Positions 10,332-22,500 of a stretch of DNA of 64,000 bases are shown in pieces (position 1 is the first letter of the stretch; every line of letters starts with the position of its first letter). The notes beneath the pieces were generated by a model, which was not told the DNA's origin, searched no databases, and saw nothing but the letters and a program-made list of their open reading frames with translations. The translations under genes were made by a program, and so were the position numbers. The DNA is from Drosophila pseudoobscura (lineage: Eukaryota > Arthropoda > Insecta > Diptera > Drosophilidae), in contig NC_046683.1 of NCBI RefSeq assembly GCF_009870125.1, positions 61,023,869 through 61,087,868 on the forward strand. The letters run 5' to 3'.

Positions 10332-10540
10332 GGCCGAAAATGAGCTGGGATACCAGGCCAACAGAAATCAGCAGAAAGCAACTTGGGTTTCGAGAAACCC
10401 CAAAAGTATGCTATGCTTTAAAATTCGAGTTTGCTCTGTCACTAAAAGTATGCACCACTTTATTTTGTTTTCGCTAAAATTGCCTTCTGCTGATTTCTGT
10501 TCGCCTGGTATCCCGGTCTAAAATTTTCTCGTTTTCGGCC
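10332..10540. repeat. inverted repeat, arms of about 50 bp, loop of about 100 bp
   Basis: The left arm (10,332-10,381) and right arm (10,481-10,540) are reverse complements over GGCCGAAAA and GGGATACCAGGC, then AACAGAAATCAGCAGAA. The right arm carries about 9 extra bases in its middle. The loop holds AAAAGTATGC twice. It could be a terminal inverted repeat of a foldback or MITE-like element adjoining the 319-bp repeats. Confidence 0.75.
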
Positions 10541-11095
10541 ACTTGAGCGACCGCAAGTTGACTGTTGTTGTTGTACAACAACTGACAAAGACAACAAAAA
10601 CAAAAACAAAACCAACAGGCCAGTGTTGTTTTCTTCTTTTCTCCGTTATTGGTAAGCCGATCCTGGCGAGCGACGGCTTCCTGTGATCGGAAGAAAATAT
10701 CCTTGATCCGGGACGGTCCTTCCCAAGGATCAAGGATCAAGGATGTTCTCCAATCATACATATCTAGTTTTCTCTGCCATTTCCTATACCATCTGGACGT
10801 TCTATACCATTTTATAATCGGGAAAATATCCCCGATTGTTTGGCATCAAGGACAATAATTATATGGCCCTTTTAATGTTATAAAACGCAAAAAATCGGGT
10901 AATTAACGTCCGATTTGGATAATTTTGTGCTCCCCTGCTTGGCTGCCATCCTACAGTCGAGATACAAGGATACAAATCATTGGTATTATTTATTATTATT
11001 GCTTTCTTATTATTTGCTTTCTTATATATGTACATTTTGTTTTGTTTTGTTTTGTTATTGCATTATTATTATTATCGTTATTACTATTTTAGGTT
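10541..11095. other. low-complexity DNA between repeat pieces
   Basis: Contains the repeated GGATCAAG word near 10,700-10,745, a TTTTG run near 11,037-11,056 and ATT trinucleotides to about 11,085. No gene is visible. Confidence 0.6.
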
Positions 11096-11109
11096 TTTGG
11101 TAGTTTTGG

Positions 11110-11930
11110 CTCTACAAAAATGTTTTTAATTAATACTTTGGGTAGACGTGCGTCATGTCCGACCATTGTTTTTAGTTGCACGATACACAAGAGTGACGTG
11201 GTCGCTGCCCTTCTTGAATTCGCCCGACTTGACGAGCTCGAAGATACCCCTGCTGAGATGTCCTTGTCACTGTCGTGGCAATCGTCGATGCCCCGCAGAT
11301 TATTGATGAAGTCCTCGACGCGCATACGCCTCTCCGGCTTCAAACTGGGTTTCAGATCTGTCAAAAGTAATAATTGGATTAGTGGGGAAAATCCTCTAAT
11401 GGGAAGGAGCATTCTCTACTCACCGAATACCGTGTATTGCAGACGCAGTAGCGCTTAGAGAAGATCTCCATCACCCGGTCCACCTTTTGTGCCTCCTCTT
11501 CCCCGGGCATACGGAAGTAGTCCTTGAATTTGCGCTGCGGCACATCCAACTGGCGGCCGGACAGGTCCAGATACATGGCGAAAGAGTTGAGGACGGCCAC
11601 TCAGACTTGGGTGCAGATTCGCCGACATTCGTCTGGCGGTAGACGGATCAGATAGCTGATGTCCTGCGTGGACTGTTGTTTCTGTGGCTATGGCTGCTGC
11701 TTCCAGGGGCGCCCCTTCATATGCGTCATCTGCGAAACGTAAGTTGGTTAGAGAAATCACTCCAGCTGATAGCCAGCCACTCACCTCACCTGAGGTATTT
11801 GGATAGCCTGGAAAGGCTGGAAAGGCGGCACCTCCTCGACTGGCAGTCACCAGTTGGGCTTGATGCACGATACTCTGTCACTCTGTCCCCTGGCATGGTG
11901 TCAAGGCGATCTAAAGTGGGAAAGATATGA
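11110..11930 (-). pseudogene. siz: decayed fragment of schizo/IQSEC ArfGEF (Sec7 region)
   Basis: The minus strand encodes recognisable Sec7-domain text: NSFAMYLDLSGRQLDV, then RKFKDYFRMPGE, EIFSKRYCVCN (about 11,590-11,430). After an intron-like gap it continues KPERRMRVEDFINNLRGIDD (about 11,350-11,290). Family knowledge: this order is that of IQSEC-type Arf guanine exchange factors, called schizo or loner in Drosophila. The frame through the first part has a TAG at 11,688-11,690 and a TGA at 11,601-11,603. The conserved stretch between SKRYCVCN and KPERRM that forms the rest of the domain is missing, and homology fades after about 11,280. Splice-like GTGAG and ACAG ends flank the gap, so this was copied from DNA rather than mRNA. 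It is a relic with no expected function. Confidence 0.82.
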
Positions 11931-11982
11931 AGATTACTTTCAATAGATCAATCAGCAGATCCTTAGACATAAATACTTATGG

Positions 11983-12775
11983 TCAGATTGTAGAAGGGAG
12001 CTCGCAGAACAGATAATTGTGGGTGGCAGCGACGGTCCTCAGGTAGGAGTACGTATTGTTGGCATTTACACAGAAGGATAGGGGAGCCGCGGGGCAATTC
12101 CGCTTCAGCGACAAAAAATCCTTCTCCAAACTGGCCTTCTTGATGCGCTTGCGATTCTTCTTCCGTCGACGGTTTTCCTTAAGCTTCCGACGAGCCTCCC
12201 GAAGCATTTTCTTGGAGTCGGCATAGCTGAGTGAAATTGTAGAATTGGTTGGGAGATCTCTTTTCAAATCTCTTCTATTTACTGATTACTTCTCTTCCGT
12301 TTCTGGATCTGCTTCGTAGTAATATTCGGCGCACCGTCTGGGGTCGCCGCTGCTCCAGGGAGTCAAACATGGCGGCCCTGGTAGCCACGAAAGGACTACT
12401 TCTGTCTCGCTACGCTTTTTGAAGCAGGTCTCATTTTGTTGGTATTCCTTCCTTGACAAGGCCTCCAACTGAAGCTCAAATTGCAGCTGAAAAGAAACCG
12501 TGAATGAGCTACATTTTGGGGAATCTTCTTGGTGGTTTATTTACGTGGAACCGGCACTTGGCCATCCCCGTTGACACACTTCCACTTCTGGAAGGCCGGG
12601 CAGGCAGGTCTTTAGAACCGCTCAGAGCAGTCCAGTACTGGTTATTTGGCCACTGGTTGGTGACTGTTGCTTCTTCATCCGGGTCCTCCTCTTCGTTATC
12701 CGTGCCATCCCAGAAACCATCATCATGCTGCTGGAGCTCACTATTTCTGTAAATATGGCCAGAAAAATAAACCAA
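11983..12775 (-). pseudogene. Sulf1: decayed fragment of the endosulfatase Sulf1 (C-terminal part)
   Basis: The minus strand holds, in order, QHDDGFWDGTDNEEEDPDEE (near 12,740-12,680), an FQKWKCVNGDG-type segment readable only after a frame change near 12,600, EYYYEADPETEE (near 12,330), KENRRRKKNRKRIKK (near 12,180-12,130), and NANNTYSYLRTVAATHNYLF (near 12,075-12,015). The basic NRRRKK run followed by NNTY...LRTV...THN(F/Y)LFCE is the hallmark of the C-terminal region of SULF1/SULF2 heparan-sulfate 6-O-endosulfatases. The sulfatase catalytic domain is absent, several family cysteines are lost and the frame is broken more than once. AG/GT-like edges near 12,747 and 12,540 suggest intron remnants. 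It lies directly 5' of the siz fragment on the same strand. Confidence 0.8.
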
Positions 12776-12788
12776 GGTTATTTGGCAG

Positions 12789-12880
12789 CGTAACAGCCAG
12801 GCCAGTGCGGTGTAAAAACGTAACAGCCTTGTAACAGCCTTGTAACAGCGCTATAACAGCACTGTAATAGCGTAACAAAG
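12789..12880. repeat. TAACAG-rich array, right side of the repeat block
   Basis: Six or more TAACAG words in about 90 bp, sharing AGCGCTATAACAGC and GCACTGTAATAG with the array near 9.0-9.3 kb in the same orientation. Together the two arrays bracket the 319-bp repeats and both gene relics. Confidence 0.75.
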
Positions 12881-15800
12881 CAGTTCGGCGGCGGCGCAGA
12901 GAACACCGACAGTACGCAAAATGCCCACTGGCGGCGCTAGTGAGCAGAACAGTTCGAGCAAAAGTCTGAGCGGCTTGCGATTCGATTTAGATGGAAATTG
13001 GTTAAATATGTCCCGAAAAGCGATCTGCAGTCTCCCCCAGTCCAGATAAATCATTATTCCCTCACCTGCCCTTCAGAGCATGTGGCTCTTCAGATCATCA
13101 GAACTACCAGAACAAAATTAAGGCAACAAAAAAGTGAAGGAAAAAAGCAAACCTTTTGGCCCAAAAATCGACCATCAACGGCAGCAGTCGAGTGGGGTCA
13201 GTTCTTCAAAAGATCAAAGATATACTTTGGCGCTTAAGTGTTTTCCCTCCACTTCTCTGGCATCCCCATAGCCATCGCCATCGCCATCGCCATCTATCAT
13301 TTCAAGGAGTTTGAGATATTTGTTTCGTTTTCGTATTGAGTTGTTATATTTCTGTGTGCTCTCCGAGCACTCGAATTCGTTAGGCACCTTAGTGGAGCAA
13401 ACAAAAGCAATTAGACGGCGTCATCTGACAGCCTCAATGGAATAGTTTTTGGCCCCTGGGGCCCCTGGGGCTCTCGAGAGGAATGCGCCGAAGCGTTTAT
13501 CGATCGCCCTCTGATGGGATGTCCAACTGCCAATGAGGTACCACAGACTGGGCACTGGGCACTGGGCACTGGGCATTGGGGGACCCAAAAGGGGGGGCTA
13601 CTGTGTCCCGAGCATAACAAAAGATCTCAAGTGCGGAGGAGTGAGGTGTTAAAAATTCTACTTTTTATGCTCTTATTATGATTTGCCTCTTTGCTGCTTG
13701 CTGGAGACTTTGATGGACATTTACGATATGGGAAATGTGTAAGTGTCTGTGTACATACATACATATATAGGGGGTATGGGGTATCTGTGTGTGTTGTCTT
13801 CTGTATCTTTTCTTCTTTTGTTTCACTTGTTTGACAAGCGATGCGTACAAATCAAAGCAGGGATCGAGCGGACAGAGAGACTCGATCCCAGTCCCCAGTT
13901 CCAGTCCCAGTCCGAGACTCAGACTCGTCTGTTGTTTGATTAATAGCCGCACAATTGATATGTTAAGTGGTAAATTACTCCATTGGCACGCAAATGTATC
14001 TTGAACAATACAAATACAAATACAAATACAACAATAACGGGCAAATTGTTGTTTGGTTAAGGCGCCGCAATGAATCCGAGAGATGCCTATCGCGAAGCCC
14101 CAGCCCCGGCCCGGGCCCGAATCTCGAGGCGCTCTCGAGGCGGAGCCTAAAGTGCGTAAAGTGATTTAATTTTGAATGGGGGACGGTCGGAGAAAGTTTA
14201 TCAAATCCACTCACACTCGATCAATTATTCAATTATTCGATTTGAATTTTTCCCGCAGAAACAAAAAACAATAAACAGAAAAAAAGAAAATCTTTGAGCT
14301 TCGTTGGCTTAAAATTAAAACCCATTAGTCTACTTTTAACACGCTTTCAGGGGCTACGACACTCTCCGGTTAGCTCTGGTTTTTATTTTTTTTATGGTCC
14401 CGTTTATACGTTTTAAATCAAACAAGAAACAAAACCATACCATGCCATGCCGATCCGATCCCATGCCGATCCGAACCAAATCGAATCGAAAAATCCATTA
14501 AAAGAGGCGTAGAATGCAAACAATGGGGGGGTTGGGTTGGGGCGTTTGGTGTCATTAAATTTTTGCCACGCCATTAAATCCGTGGCATTCCTCGTGTTTG
14601 TTGTTGTTTTTATGGAAGAAATCACCCGCAGAAGTGTTATAAAAATCATTTAAAAGTCAAGATTGCCATAGATTTGATTCGATTTTTAGCCGTTTTCTTT
14701 GTTTTTTTGTGTCTCTTTATTTTGGTTTTTATTTCAAGAAAGCCTTCGTGGCATGCCGTGCCGTGCCGTGCCGTGGCTTCATGCTCAACTAAAATGATTT
14801 AATTTCGAAACGTGCCTGGCACATTTTATGATCAATTTTCGCTTTAAATATAGATTGAATGCCTCGGCGAATTATTTAAATTTTCGGGTTTCGTTTACGT
14901 ATTCCGTTTTGTTGCTGCTTTTTGCGGCTCAGTTCGGTTCGGATCGGTTCGGATCGGATCGGATATCATGTGACCGAAGGGTATAGAATACTTATTGGAA
15001 TGTGATTGAAATTGATCATTAGTCATAAATATTGCAGGTACTTAGAGATATGGGACGCTTTAATGGGTTTCCAAAGGCACACACATACCTTGTAATGTGA
15101 TAGAGCTAATAGAGATCCCTTCCATCAGTTCATTTTGATCAAGTAGGGATCTATATGTTTGCATGCCCCATCCCATCTCTTAGAAAGTACTCCCAAGACC
15201 TGCCTGCCTGCCTTCCTAGGCAACCTCCCTGCATCGTAGATCCTTGGAGACATCGATCCATCATTGATTACCTTTCAAAAGCCTTCCGTTTAGAGCCTAT
15301 TCGTAGTCAGATTGATTGCTTAGCCCACTTCTTGACATGGCCAATCTCATTTCCATCTTTGCATTCGATTGTTGATCTCTCGATTGACTTCATTTCCATT
15401 TCTATTGTGCTGCATGGCTCTACTTCATTGCCTCGTTGTGGCTGTGGCTGTTTGCCTCATAAATAAACTGTGGCAAATTCTCTAAGCCAACCTGCTGAAG
15501 TCCCCATAAATTATAAGCCCCAAACCAGCGATCGTTGTGGCTGTTGTGGCTGTTGTTGCTGTTGTGTCATTTTCCCGGCGCGCTTAATAAACAACACACA
15601 CTTTATGCGTTCTGTTGTGGCTGTGGCTCTTGTGTGCCTTGTGTGCCTGCCTGCCTGCCTGACTGCCTGCCGATTGCTGTTATATGATTTCATATATCAT
15701 CAGAGAGGCCCAGAGCTCCCAAGGAGGATCCTCAAGCAATCTCCGTCCATCTGCCCCGGCCTCCTGTCTCCTGCCTCCTGCCTCATGCCTCCTGCCTCAT

Positions 15801-16740
15801 GCCTCCTGCTTCTTGTTCAGCATGCGCAGGCGTGCGGCATTTAGTTCAGCCTGTCGACTCTCGATTGTCTGTCGCATCGTACGCGTGGTATTCCTCCAAC
15901 ACACACACATACATATATGTATATATGTATATGTATATTTTTTGTTTGATAACATTTTATTGTCCGCTTTATAAATTATTGGCGTTTGGCCTGGGCCTCG
16001 GGTTCGGGCCATCGGGCCATCGGGAATCGGGGAATCGGGGCATAAAAAGTATCCTTTTACGTTGTGTGCATTTTTTGGTATGCAACATGTGTCCAAATTT
16101 GTGCAGCATACAAATAAATACTGAGGGAAAATTACTAAGCTTTTGTTATGATACCCTGGACGAGGACGAGGGCTGGGCGTTGATTGATGTATCTGCAAAG
16201 GACAATGTGCCTTCTGACGGTCCAAAAAAGAGACACTCTCTACCCGTTCGCAGTCCTTTCGATTACTGATTACTACTGGGTATCCAAGTGCTCCATCAGG
16301 TCCTGCGGTTCATCATTTTTTCCACCCGTTTTGCTGGCCTGTTGAGTCTGCGCGTGTTTTGGCCTTTTAGGGCGCTCTTGGCCCTAAAACAGACAATTGA
16401 GTGTAGTGTGAAAGTTGCTTTAAATACTCTCGATATCGGTATCGAGGCGATGCCGATGCCGATGGCGATGACGACTTCTGCTGGGAGCCTGCTCTGCGAT
16501 ACGTAGAGGGGGGTAGAGTGGAGGGGAGGGGGAGTGGTGGATGGCTTCCACCAAATCAAACCATTTATGTCTGGGCTCATGCGACACATTTATCATCGTC
16601 AACTGACGGACAATGGATGGCCAATGTAGTTCCTCGCCTTGCACCTGTCTGTTGCCCCCGGGGGGGGCGGGTATCGCCCGCGAGATATATATAGAGAGAA
16701 AGAGAGAGATCTTTAATTATACATTATACCAGAGGCACAC
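12881..16740. other. gene-free intergenic DNA upstream of kni
   Basis: No credible gene. It contains short tandem words such as CATCGC (near 13,270-13,292), GGGCACTGG (13,550-13,580), CCGTG (14,755-14,775), GGTTCGGATC (14,935-14,962) and CCTGCCTCATG (15,770-15,805). Open frames here are short and compositionally simple. It probably contributes distal regulatory DNA to kni or cmpy. Confidence 0.55.
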
Positions 16741-16746
16741 CCGCTG

Positions 16747-16793
16747 TGCCAGTGCCAGTACCAGTGCCAGTGCCAGTGCCAGTGCCAGTGCCT
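16747..16793. repeat. (CAGTGC)n hexanucleotide repeat
   Basis: Eight near-perfect CCAGTG/CAGTGC units. A related GGCAGT array lies at 19,521-19,581. Confidence 0.9.
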
Positions 16794-16797
16794 GTGT

Positions 16798-19520
16798 CCG
16801 TGCGGTATGGGGATCGTTGTGATTGCCCCGATTGCCAGTCTTCTAACTGGGGCCCTCGGTAATGAGCTGCCGAGGCATACACTGCCCGGAACTGCAGTAT
16901 TTGGCCCGTCTGGTACGCCTGGCATCCAATTATACATACATGCTGTCCCTGCCAGCCCCATGGAGCTCTGGTGGGAGCACGGGCGCATTGATCAATCGAA
17001 ATGATATAATTATGGGCCACGTCTAAAGGGCGGCTCTGTGTAAATTGATATCAAGAAATTACGCGAAAATATTTCAAAAATATTAACGAATGTGAATGAT
17101 ATAATGATGAGATGATGGATGTGCGGCTACACCGGGAGAAACTAGAGGCGTTTCCCTCCCCCAAAGAAGAAGGTCATTCGGCCCAAGAGTAGGTCTACTT
17201 TTTCTGCCAGTGGCCGACGCACCACCCTAATTATGCCCAATTTAAAAAGGGTTAATTAAGGCACAAAACGTATTTCGTGTCCTGCCTGGCTGGCTGGCTG
17301 GCTGGCTGGCTGCCTCTTGGCCGCCATTGGAAGGGCGTTATTAATATGCGACATTTCTGATATCTTTTTGCCGGGGCAGGTCCGTCTGCAGGCCTCCTCC
17401 GATCAATGCCACAGAATACTGCACTCCTCCCGTACAGGCAATAATTACATACAGCATTTGTCATAACACCAGATATGGACATTCGATGCTGTTGCTCTGG
17501 GCGCGAAACGTTCGAGCCCTGCTCCAGGGGCCAAAGCCAGAGGACGGCAGCTCCCAGACCCGAACAGATCCAAACTATGCGACAAATGTAAGCGGACAAA
17601 AAACTACATCACAGCACATCACATCACAGCACATCACATCACAGAACAGCACAGAACAGAGAAAGAGAGAAAAAAAATGATATAAAGAGGCAACGCAGGG
17701 GAAAAATTGTAAATATCATCATTGGTTGGGCATTTTATAAATAAAATAAAATCATAAATGCTGCCCTCGACTCGAGAGATTCGGATGCGGTCTCCGCGAA
17801 TCAGTTGAATGGAGCGAGCGGATGGACGATGGACGATGGACGACAGACGGGTGCTATAATAATTACAGTCCCCAGTCCCCAGTCCCGGTCCATTGGGGTA
17901 GACATTTCGCATTGGAATTCGGAGCATTGTGTCATATTTAATACAGAAATTTTAATTAAACATAATTTGTAAGGAGTGCACGTTGGTGCCCCCTCAAATG
18001 CAGCAGCAGCAGCGCGGGGAGGGGAGATTGCTGGCATCGGATAGCCATACCCATACCTCTCTCTGCGATGCGATTCGATACGTTTCGAATAGAGTAATTT
18101 ATGGCATTTTATGGTTAGGCCATAGCTTGTCTATCATCTGTTGGAATTTCACTTTGATCTTATCGCAGCGATCGCCCGTGAGTGGCGAGGCAGTGTCCAA
18201 GCAAATGGGTGACAAATGGGTATGTCTGATTGCTCTATTTAGATAGAGTGGGGGGAAAGTGATGCATATTTATGTGGGAAACATCAGCCCAGATGATCCT
18301 TTACCAAGGCCCAGCCCTCGCCATCGCCATCCCCGTCTGCAGGGTCACCTTCTGTCCTTCTGTGGTCTGCGAGAGGGGGGGACAGACAAACATTTAGACG
18401 TTCCCATTCAACCCAAATTCAATTCCGATTCCGATTGCCCGGTGATTATTCAAATGATTTAACTAGTTCAACCGCATTTGACCCTCCTCGTGGGCTGCCG
18501 CTCGCCAAGTTCGAAGTTGCCGATCCCCGAACAAAGTCTCGGCTTCCTAGGGTTCCTTCGCCAATTGTTGGCGAGGAAATAGTGCCCCGGAGGTACGTAT
18601 ACTATATCGGACTCTCGGACTCTCGGACCTCGAATGCATTACATTGGCAGCGGCGAAGACGAACAATGGCCAGCGTCGGCGGCATTGGGCGTTTTTATTT
18701 TTACAGATATTGTTTGAAAATTTTCAAAAAATGCTCGTAGGTTGCACTGCGCTCCATGTCCAGTCGCATCGCGTCCATGTGGCAGTGTGGCAGAGTGCCA
18801 GAGTGGCAGTGTGGCAGAGTGGCTGTGCCCTCTCATTGTTGTGTGGATCTGTGGCCAGAGCTGGAGCTGAAGCTGAAGCTGGGGCTGGAGCTGTGCTCCA
18901 ATCATCGTTTTGTAGATATTCGCTTGGTGATATATTTTGGGTGAAGCGCTTCCGGCAAATCGGAGCTAGGGAGCTGCGGATTCCGATTCGGATTCGAGTG
19001 AAAGGTCAAGTTGTGGCCAAGAAAAGGCACAGCCGATACCAAGGTACCAGGGGATGCCCGGGGGGGGAGCCATTGGAATGGGCCGATCCGTGGCAGCTTC
19101 GTGTGGCATCGAAATAAACAAATCAAAGTGAGCAAATGTTTCGGCGGTTTTCCTTCTCCGATTCCCCGATTCTCCGCTCCTCCTCGATTTGCGGTATGTG
19201 CTCAATTTTCTATAACATATTTGCCATCTCGCTGCCGATCTCTGCGGAGATCTGCGAGCCCCTGACTTTCCATTTTTCCATCGGGCTGTGCTCTCCGTTT
19301 CGCTCATTGTTTCGTGTGTGAGAAAAACTTATCGAATCGTGGCTATCATTGGGGTTTGGGCTTGGGGTTTGGGCTCGGATCTGGGCTTGGGTTGGCAGTC
19401 GAACGGGGGAATGGGGGGCGCAATGGGTTTAAAAGGGGTTCAAATGAAGCTCAGGTGACCAAGAGGCCAACGAGAGGCTGACAAACCTTTGGAATTCCTT
19501 TTTGGAAGATGATCTTTTGT
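16798..19520. other. gene-free intergenic DNA
   Basis: Contains a CTGG tetranucleotide run (17,285-17,312), a CATCACA repeat (17,607-17,650) and a strong Krüppel-type site AAAAGGGTTAA at 17,245-17,255. No open frame resembles a known protein. Confidence 0.55.
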
Positions 19521-19581
19521 GGCACTGGCACTGCCAGTGGCACTGGCAATGGCAGTGGCAGTGGCAGTGGCAATGGCAGTG
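19521..19581. repeat. (GGCAGT)n hexanucleotide repeat
   Basis: About ten GGCAGT/GGCACT/GGCAAT units. Confidence 0.9.
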
Positions 19582-22500
19582 GGATATATATGGGATTTGA
19601 CAGCCTGCAGATAAACTACTTCTGAGATCATTAATTGCTGATCGTTTTGGTGCTCGGGTGCTCCAAAAACTGCCCCGAAAGTAAGTGCATGGAGGGAGAG
19701 CCTGTCTCCTGTCGCCCGTCTACCGTCTCTCGGGGCATGGGGCATGGGGCATGGGAAAGCTGCTCGCTCTGTGGCACAAGATCATTCAACTCCTACAGAC
19801 ACCCGAGCCCACAGAGAAACAGAGCCACATCCACACCCACACGGCCACAAATCCATGGGCACAATCCAGCAGACATCAAACAATGATCACGAGTGCCTCG
19901 GTTGCTGCCTCACTGCCTGCCCCACTGCCTGCCTGTTGCTGCTGCCCTGGCGGTGCGGGTGCGGTTTTTGGCCAGATCTCGAGGACTGCCTCTCTGCCCC
20001 AGCCTCAGCCCTGACTGGCGTTGAATTTTTAGTACTTTTCCCTGCCCCTGCCCCTGCCACTGCCTCTGTGGCTGTTGCTCCCCCCCTTAGGGCGTTTCGA
20101 TTGAACTTGTTCCACATTTTGATTGTAATACCGTTCGAGGTGGGCAAGACAAATATGATTTTCAATTTGCGGCGATCGCTTTCACAAGATTTGCATACCA
20201 TTATTATGCATTTCTCTCCGCTGACGACCAGCGATGCCCATTAAACACCAGAGCCAATCCTCTCGAGTCAAAGTTCAACTGGGTTCGGACTTCCTTGGGT
20301 GCCTGCCTGCCTGCCTGCCTGCCTGCCGGCCTGCCGGCCCCATTCCCATTCCCATTCCAGGGGCTCATTAAACTGGAGTCTACTCCAGTTGTTGCTTAGC
20401 GGTTGGCTGGTGCATCTGCCACAAATCAATATATTTATGACCCGACGCGGACCAGTGTAGAGGCTAATGAGTGCGAGAGTGGAGTGGAGTGGAGTCCAGT
20501 GGAGGAATGCTCGATATCCCACCCAAGACGGTTATAGATGCACCGCATAAATAGCACCCAAGTGTGTCGTAAAAGTCTGACGCGATCATCAAAATGTTAC
20601 TCCTTAGGAGGGGATACGAGGTGGAGGGGGAGGTGGACGAGGAGGTGTACCCACCTGCCTGCTGGAGCAGCCCCAGTTTGTCAGGTCCCTGTTCGGCTGC
20701 TCTGCTGCTCTGGTGTACAAAATGCTATGCAAATTTGGTTTTTATTTACCCGCACGGCTGCCAGAACAAGTGCAAAAGTCTTTCGTTCCCGTTCCCATTC
20801 CCATCCCCAGAGAGTGGACTGGGCACCATCCGATGGACCATGGACAATTTCTAGAGAGTCAACTCTGGATTTTATGTGTGTTTGGCATTTGCGAAATGCG
20901 TTCGCCTGCACATTTGAATCAATCGCTGACTCAGATGTGGCTCTGGATTTTCCTTTTCGCATTTTTTTTTATGGCAGCGACCGGTTGGTGGATCGGGGAT
21001 CGGGGATCGGTCTCCTCTCCGTGGACCACCGTCCACGTCGAGGCGATGCTTTTGAACTGCACTGATATCATTTCGATTTGACATTTAGCATCGCTAATTC
21101 ATGCGAAATCACCCGCGGATTATGTTCATAAGCACACATTACGATTACACGTTTATTATAATTTAGGAGTTTAGTCCGCGAGATCGAATCGAATCGGTGT
21201 ACGGTATCGGAACGCGGAGGGGGAGGGGGCAGGGGGAGGGTGGAGAGGGAGGACAAAAGGCTTTTGCCGAACCGAACCACGAGATCCACTTAGCCGTGGA
21301 GCCGTAGTGCCGCTTAGATACGGGGAGTGCATAAGTGACCTGAAAAGGCAGGAGAGTCGAGTCCTAATGGATCTGGGGACCCCCTCCCCTCCCCCCCTCC
21401 GATTGTGGGAGAAAGTGAGCTGAGAGACTTCCAAGGAACTCCTTCATCATCCTCCTAGTTAGCCATGATGCTATGCAGCCACACTTCACAGTGGGTGGAG
21501 GTGGAGGTGCAGGTGGAGCTGCAGATGGAACTGGAACGACATCGTTTGCGGTTCGTTTCGCGTCGTTTGTGACATGCGCGCGGTTCCACCAATCAACCTC
21601 ACGGTCGGAGAGGAGGATGGATCTTCTCAAAAGGGAGCCCCGACTGTGGGCCTTTGTCGTTTGTCGTTTGTCGTTGTCTGCGCACTAATTGAGCATTTAA
21701 ATGCAACGTAATTACGTTTCTAACACCTTCATCAAGCGTCAACCGTCCGGCAGTCCAACGGCTCGGATCGCGCCTTTCCTTTGATGGCCCCTACTGCAAA
21801 TTAGCATATAAATTGTCCCGTGTGAACATAAAATCAAATGACATGTGAGTTTGTCAAAAAAAACCAAAGACTTCAGCGACTCAGGCGACTCAAAGAGCGC
21901 CGCTGCAAAAGCCGCCTCAACGATCGGCCAAAAGCTGGCGGAAGGACATGATAAGGTGGAAAAATCCACGCCGAAGAAGAACATTCGATGCATTTGCCAC
22001 ACAGTCATTAGCATAGCCAAGAACGTGCAACTAATTGGAAATGGAACAGTGATCGGCATGAATGGAGTGTCCTCCCTGGTCTGGGGGTCTAGGGTCTGGG
22101 GGTCTAGGGTCTGGGGGTCTGGCATCGGATCGAAAAGGGTAAACCCCTAAATTCTGGCCACCGGCGCCAGCCAGACGTCTTTATGGCCGATCCGTGCACT
22201 GCTGTGCTGCATTTTAAATCGGCCAAAGGGCACATCAATTAATTAAGCATTATAACAGTTAGACAGACAGACGAACTCTGGCACTACCAATGGAGTATCG
22301 AGCACTGGGCACCGAGCACCGAGCACTGGGCACTGGCCACGTTCAGTGGACTCCCTTACTGGAGGTTGCTTCTACTCTATGAAGTGTGGGCGAGTTTTTT
22401 GACCTGGCGACTCTGGCGACGGGCAGTGGCAGGAAATGCAGCGCGTTCTGAATGCCAAGGCGTATTCCATTCCAAACGATCGTTCGTTCGATGGTCAATG

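Noticed and set aside
11120..12775. siz and Sulf1 pieces as functional exons
   Set aside because: In-frame stops at 11,688-11,690 and 11,601-11,603, frame breaks in the Sulf1 piece and loss of most of each parent protein argue for relics.
21845..22150. 101-codon frame beginning MSLSKKTKDF as a small gene
   Set aside because: Its end is the 15-bp tandem repeat, and no family, promoter or splice signal is evident.
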